From: Engraulis encrasicolus | Taxonomy: Eukaryota > Chordata > Actinopteri > Clupeiformes > Engraulidae | NCBI RefSeq assembly: GCF_034702125.1 | Contig: NC_085865.1 | Location: 26,262,567-26,326,566, forward strand | DNA: 64,000 nucleotides | Direction: 5' to 3' | Shown here: positions 60,748-64,000 of the stretch, piece after piece | Layout of the letters: the number at the start of each line of letters is the position of its first letter | How positions within the stretch are numbered: position 1 is the stretch's first letter | Made by a program: the position numbers and the translations under genes | The notes under the pieces: generated by a model | The model's database searches: none | What the model was told of the DNA's origin: nothing | What the model saw: only the letters and a program-made list of their open reading frames with translations

Positions 60748-60840
<93 letters not shown>
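60606..60840. repeat. compound (CA)n/(CT)n tract
   Basis: Degenerate GCAC/CA units, then CT units (60717-60748), then about 45 pure CA units (60750-60840). Confidence 0.95.
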
Positions 60841-60844
<4 letters not shown>

Positions 60845-61169
60845 CAGCTTTGTTGACTTTTGAATGCGCAGTACATTAAATTGTTGACATTTATCTGAGA
60901 TGTTCCTGAAATTACAAAAAAAATCAAAGCATTAAGGAACAAAACGATTAAAATCCAATACAATGGCACTGCAACTTTACCCCCACAGACACATTACTCC
61001 TCGTTTTTGTTGTTGTTGTAATTTTCAGAGTGGCCTATGGCTACATCCACTCATGTTTGTATGCCGTGATTTGGTCCGCTTCACAAACACCATACTGCTC
61101 CAGTGGCCCTCTCTCCACAACAACATGAGTTCATGCTGAGCCTTGGCCTTGTTCTATATGCCTTGCCCT
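60841..61169. other. unassigned stretch
   Basis: Nothing recognisable. Confidence 0.5.
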
Positions 61170-61442
<273 letters not shown>

Positions 61443-62448
61443 TTCCCAATGACACATAGCTACATATTTAAAAATGCTGTCTTTCTCTCTCTCTCTCTCT
61501 CTTTCATACACACACACACGGATGGACGGACACATACACAAATGTTTTTTGAATTCACAATTCCAACCGCACACTGACAGCCGTAGGTAGTCCGAAAATT
61601 ATACTGCATGACCTTTACCACTTTTCTTTTGATATATAATGGAGTACCTACTTTACTGTACATGCCATCTCTTTCAACATACAGGTATGCTTTGATCAGA
61701 AACACAATGGTAGGTAGTCATCCTGAATTTTGCCGCTGGGTATAATAAATTGTACATAAACCTTGACCATATCCTTATAGGCATGCGGGCATTCCCCCTT
61801 TGTTCTTCCCAACTGGCCGTTTCTACAGAAGGCTAGTGGGTAAATCACATATTTCTCGTAAGTGTCTCGTCTGCTGTGTTGCTGCCAGAACTCTTCCTCG
61901 CCGACAACTGAAAACACCACCTGACCAGGAGGAGGAAAAACAAACAAGAAACAAAGAAACAAACACAGCAGAAGAGACATATGTGAAATCAGAGGCTAGC
62001 AAGCTAAAATTAGCACTCTGCTTTCTTATTCCATCCCAGAACTTGCGCAATCACGGCCACATACAGTACTTCTGCATTTACACAGTGCATAAACAAACTT
62101 CAAGCTACTTTCCACACACAGCTATGTGCACACCCACATACATGATACACACACACGAGCATGTGCATGCAAACACACACATAGCCTACACACACAGTCA
62201 AACGAATGCGTATAATACATTCTCATTGCCCCATAAGAGACACAAACACAGCATGTGCACACATCAGTGTATTTACATTGTGCTCTCCCGCTTCTACTTC
62301 TTATCCCCTCTCCACCCCACACCACTTTTATATATTTATCCGGCTACTGTAAGCCTGTTTAAGTCATTATAACCCTGAGCAGAAGCCGCAGGAAGTGACT
62401 CTCTCAGATGTCCACCAGGAAATGGAGGGGGTGGGGAGGTGGATCAGT
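61443..62448. other. unassigned stretch
   Basis: It contains a short TC tract (61486-61502). The 190-codon frame at 61800-62372 is lysine/threonine-rich and then low complexity in its second half. It has no domain, and opposite-strand frames overlap it. Confidence 0.45.
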
Positions 62449-62750
62449 CTTGCATAGAGTGCGTCTTAATATGCAACCTTGTCTCCTCCACTTGCGCTTG
62501 TCTCCTCGTCCCGCCTCCTGGCCCCTCCTCCGTGGAGAAAACAATAAAGTTTCCCAGCTGTCAGCCTAGCCACAACAACTTTTGAGGGACTGTTTTTCAT
62601 TCACCATCCCAATTGCAAAAGAGAAAAAGACTCTACAATTGAGCTTTTGCAAGATATTGAAATACAATGCTGTTGTCAGTGATGTCATCATGACGAGAAG
62701 CAAGTGGAGGAGGCAAGGTCGCATATTAAGACGCACTCATTGAGTGCAAG
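62449..62750. mobile_element. MITE with about 45-bp terminal inverted repeats (302 bp)
   Basis: The left arm runs CTTGCATAGAGTGCGTCTTA and on through ATATGCAACCTTG and CTCCTCCACTTGC. The right arm is its complement (GCAAGTGGAGGAGGCAAGG ... TAAGACGCACTC ... GAGTGCAAG). It is non-coding. I could not define a TSD, so the superfamily is open. Confidence 0.85.
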
Positions 62751-63816
62751 ATGAAGGAGGGAAGGGGGTGGGGGTTGGGGGTGGCGGTGAGGGTGGTGGT
62801 GGAAAGATGTCTCTTTCCATCTGTGCTGTGAAGTTTACGGTAAATGAGGCGTGGCTGCATTGTTAGTGAAAGGGCCCAGCAGGGACAGCGGGTGACACAG
62901 GATCAAACACACTTGTTAGCAGTCAGTCCTAACACAATGTCCAAGTCCCTTGGATTTGGCAGGCAGCACAACAACAACCTCAAAGCAGAGTAGTTTGACA
63001 CTACAAAATGGGACTTGGATTAACAGTAACATTAACAGTTGAAACTTCCATTTCAGTTCTGCTCTCATCATACAGTACGAATGTGTATACTGATGATATG
63101 CAATCAATCTGCAATTATACCCTCTTTTCTAATTGACTTCAATGTATTGATGCACTGTTCAGTAATGGTTAACAAACATACGTTTGTTCACAGAGTCTTG
63201 TGAAGGTTGTATAGAATGAGTTTCTGGTGTGTCAGGCTGTTCTGTGACCGGAGTAGAAAGGCAAGATAAGCAGGACATACTGTGATGGAATGAGCCAAAA
63301 ATAGCAGCAATAGCAGGATTGCCCTTTTTACCATTCACACTGACTGACATATCCATGTGCAACCAGAAATCATCAATATTCTTCAAAGGCACTTTTCAAT
63401 TACATAAATTTCAACCACACATACTGTAAAAGCACCTTGCTCGCTTAATTCTGAGCTACAGGGACAGAATACGTAGACTGCCTACAAATCTTCTAACTCC
63501 AGTGTGGGATTAGGTTTGATTTTGCTTTAGATCTGTGAGGGAGATTCTGTCAGACTTCTACAGTGTCTTAAAAGGACATATAGCCCTCTGATATCCTCTG
63601 TAGAACCTGCAATGTATATTTTAAACATTTTTTCAAAAGCAGTAGTATAAAACCACAACTGCTTGTTTAAGTCCTAAAAGTAAGGTAACACTATATTCTA
63701 TGGTAGCCCTTAGCCAAAAGCAACATAATTCCCAAACATCATTCCCCCTGAGGTACCGTAGGCCTACACAACAAAAAAATAATGTTACATGCAATTACAA
63801 ATGTTGCAACACTGTA
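62751..63816. other. unassigned stretch
   Basis: No gene. GGTAACACTATATTC at about 63685 looks like one end of a GGTAACAC-type MITE, without a partner in view. Confidence 0.45.
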
Positions 63817-63825
63817 CCTAATCGG

Positions 63826-63917
63826 TAGCCAGGCTGCGCCCTCCTAGTGACGCAACACCTTCGGCGGCGTTGTCTATGAGATCGAATCTCGATTGCAAGT
63901 CTATGATAATCAGGCGA
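63826..63917 (+). mobile_element. TAGCC-type MITE with 9-bp TSD (92 bp)
   Basis: The left end is TAGCCAGGCTGCGCCC and the right end is the complement of TCGCCTGATTATCATAGAC. A perfect 9-bp duplication, CCTAATCGG, lies at 63817-63825 and 63918-63926. The body is almost identical to the inverted copy at 16650-16739. Confidence 0.9.
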
Positions 63918-63926
63918 CCTAATCGG

Positions 63927-64000
63927 TGTAACAAGGGCAATAATACAAAGTAACTGTTTTAATTTCACAGATTGATTAAACAATCTCTGGCACATTGAAA
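63927..64000. other. window edge, unassigned
   Basis: Nothing recognisable. Confidence 0.4.

Noticed and set aside
61800..62372. 190-codon open frame
   Set aside because: The second half is low complexity, no domain is seen, and antisense frames overlap it.

Overview
The window looks like non-genic (intergenic or deep intronic) DNA of a teleost fish. I recognise no host protein-coding exon, rRNA, tRNA gene or CRISPR array. The teleost reading rests on three things: very long CA/GT dinucleotide tracts, an L2-clade non-LTR retrotransposon, and a mix of tRNA-derived SINEs (one with a V-SINE-like 3' body), hAT and Tc1/mariner elements and MITEs. I cannot name the species. The octamer TAGGCCTA occurs at least 20 times and may be a lineage signature.

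Layout. From 1 to 9 kb lies a dense cluster of DNA transposons. It holds a 216-bp hAT MITE (1663-1878), a palindromic AT-rich MITE (about 3221-3590), a 140-bp-period satellite (3601-4445) and two non-autonomous hAT elements of 1.1 and 1.5 kb (5466-6602 and 6826-8327), each with an exact 8-bp target-site duplication (TSD). From 9 to 16 kb are long CA tracts, a degraded V-SINE, and further hAT elements (11923-12120, 14124-15572). From 16.6 to 23.1 kb repeats are packed edge to edge. They include a 9-bp-TSD MITE, SINEs, a TTAA-flanked MITE, an inverted pair of 0.37-kb repeats, a LINE 3' end with a pentamer tail, and a broken cysteine-rich coding relic. A 511-bp foldback element carrying telomere-like repeats sits inside a SINE.

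From 24.0 to 29.25 kb is the only substantial coding unit, a nearly complete L2-like LINE. ORF1 has a coiled coil and an esterase-like (SGNH) domain. ORF2 has an APE endonuclease and a reverse transcriptase. There is one frame break in each ORF, and the element ends in a pentamer tail. If the two breaks were absent or were assembly errors, the element would be close to coding-competent.

From 29 to 64 kb the pattern of repeats continues. It includes a full-length but dead Tc1-like transposon (36676-38271) and a mariner-type MITE split by a 1.5-kb hAT (45069-47029, insert 45112-46645). There is a head-to-head LINE junction near 49.85 kb, a 630-bp foldback element (51741-52370), and a CpG-dense block with TATA and AATAAA motifs (57285-57720). 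A small set of MITEs all begin TAGCC and carry 9-bp TSDs (16650, 50509, 51375, 63826).

There is no operon-like logic. The story is the order of insertions and their nesting. I found no convincing new defence or metabolic system. The most unusual items are the TAGCC/9-bp-TSD MITE group, the foldback elements, the L2 ORF1 esterase domain that lacks its catalytic residues, and the cysteine-rich relic with a perfect 27-bp inverted repeat.
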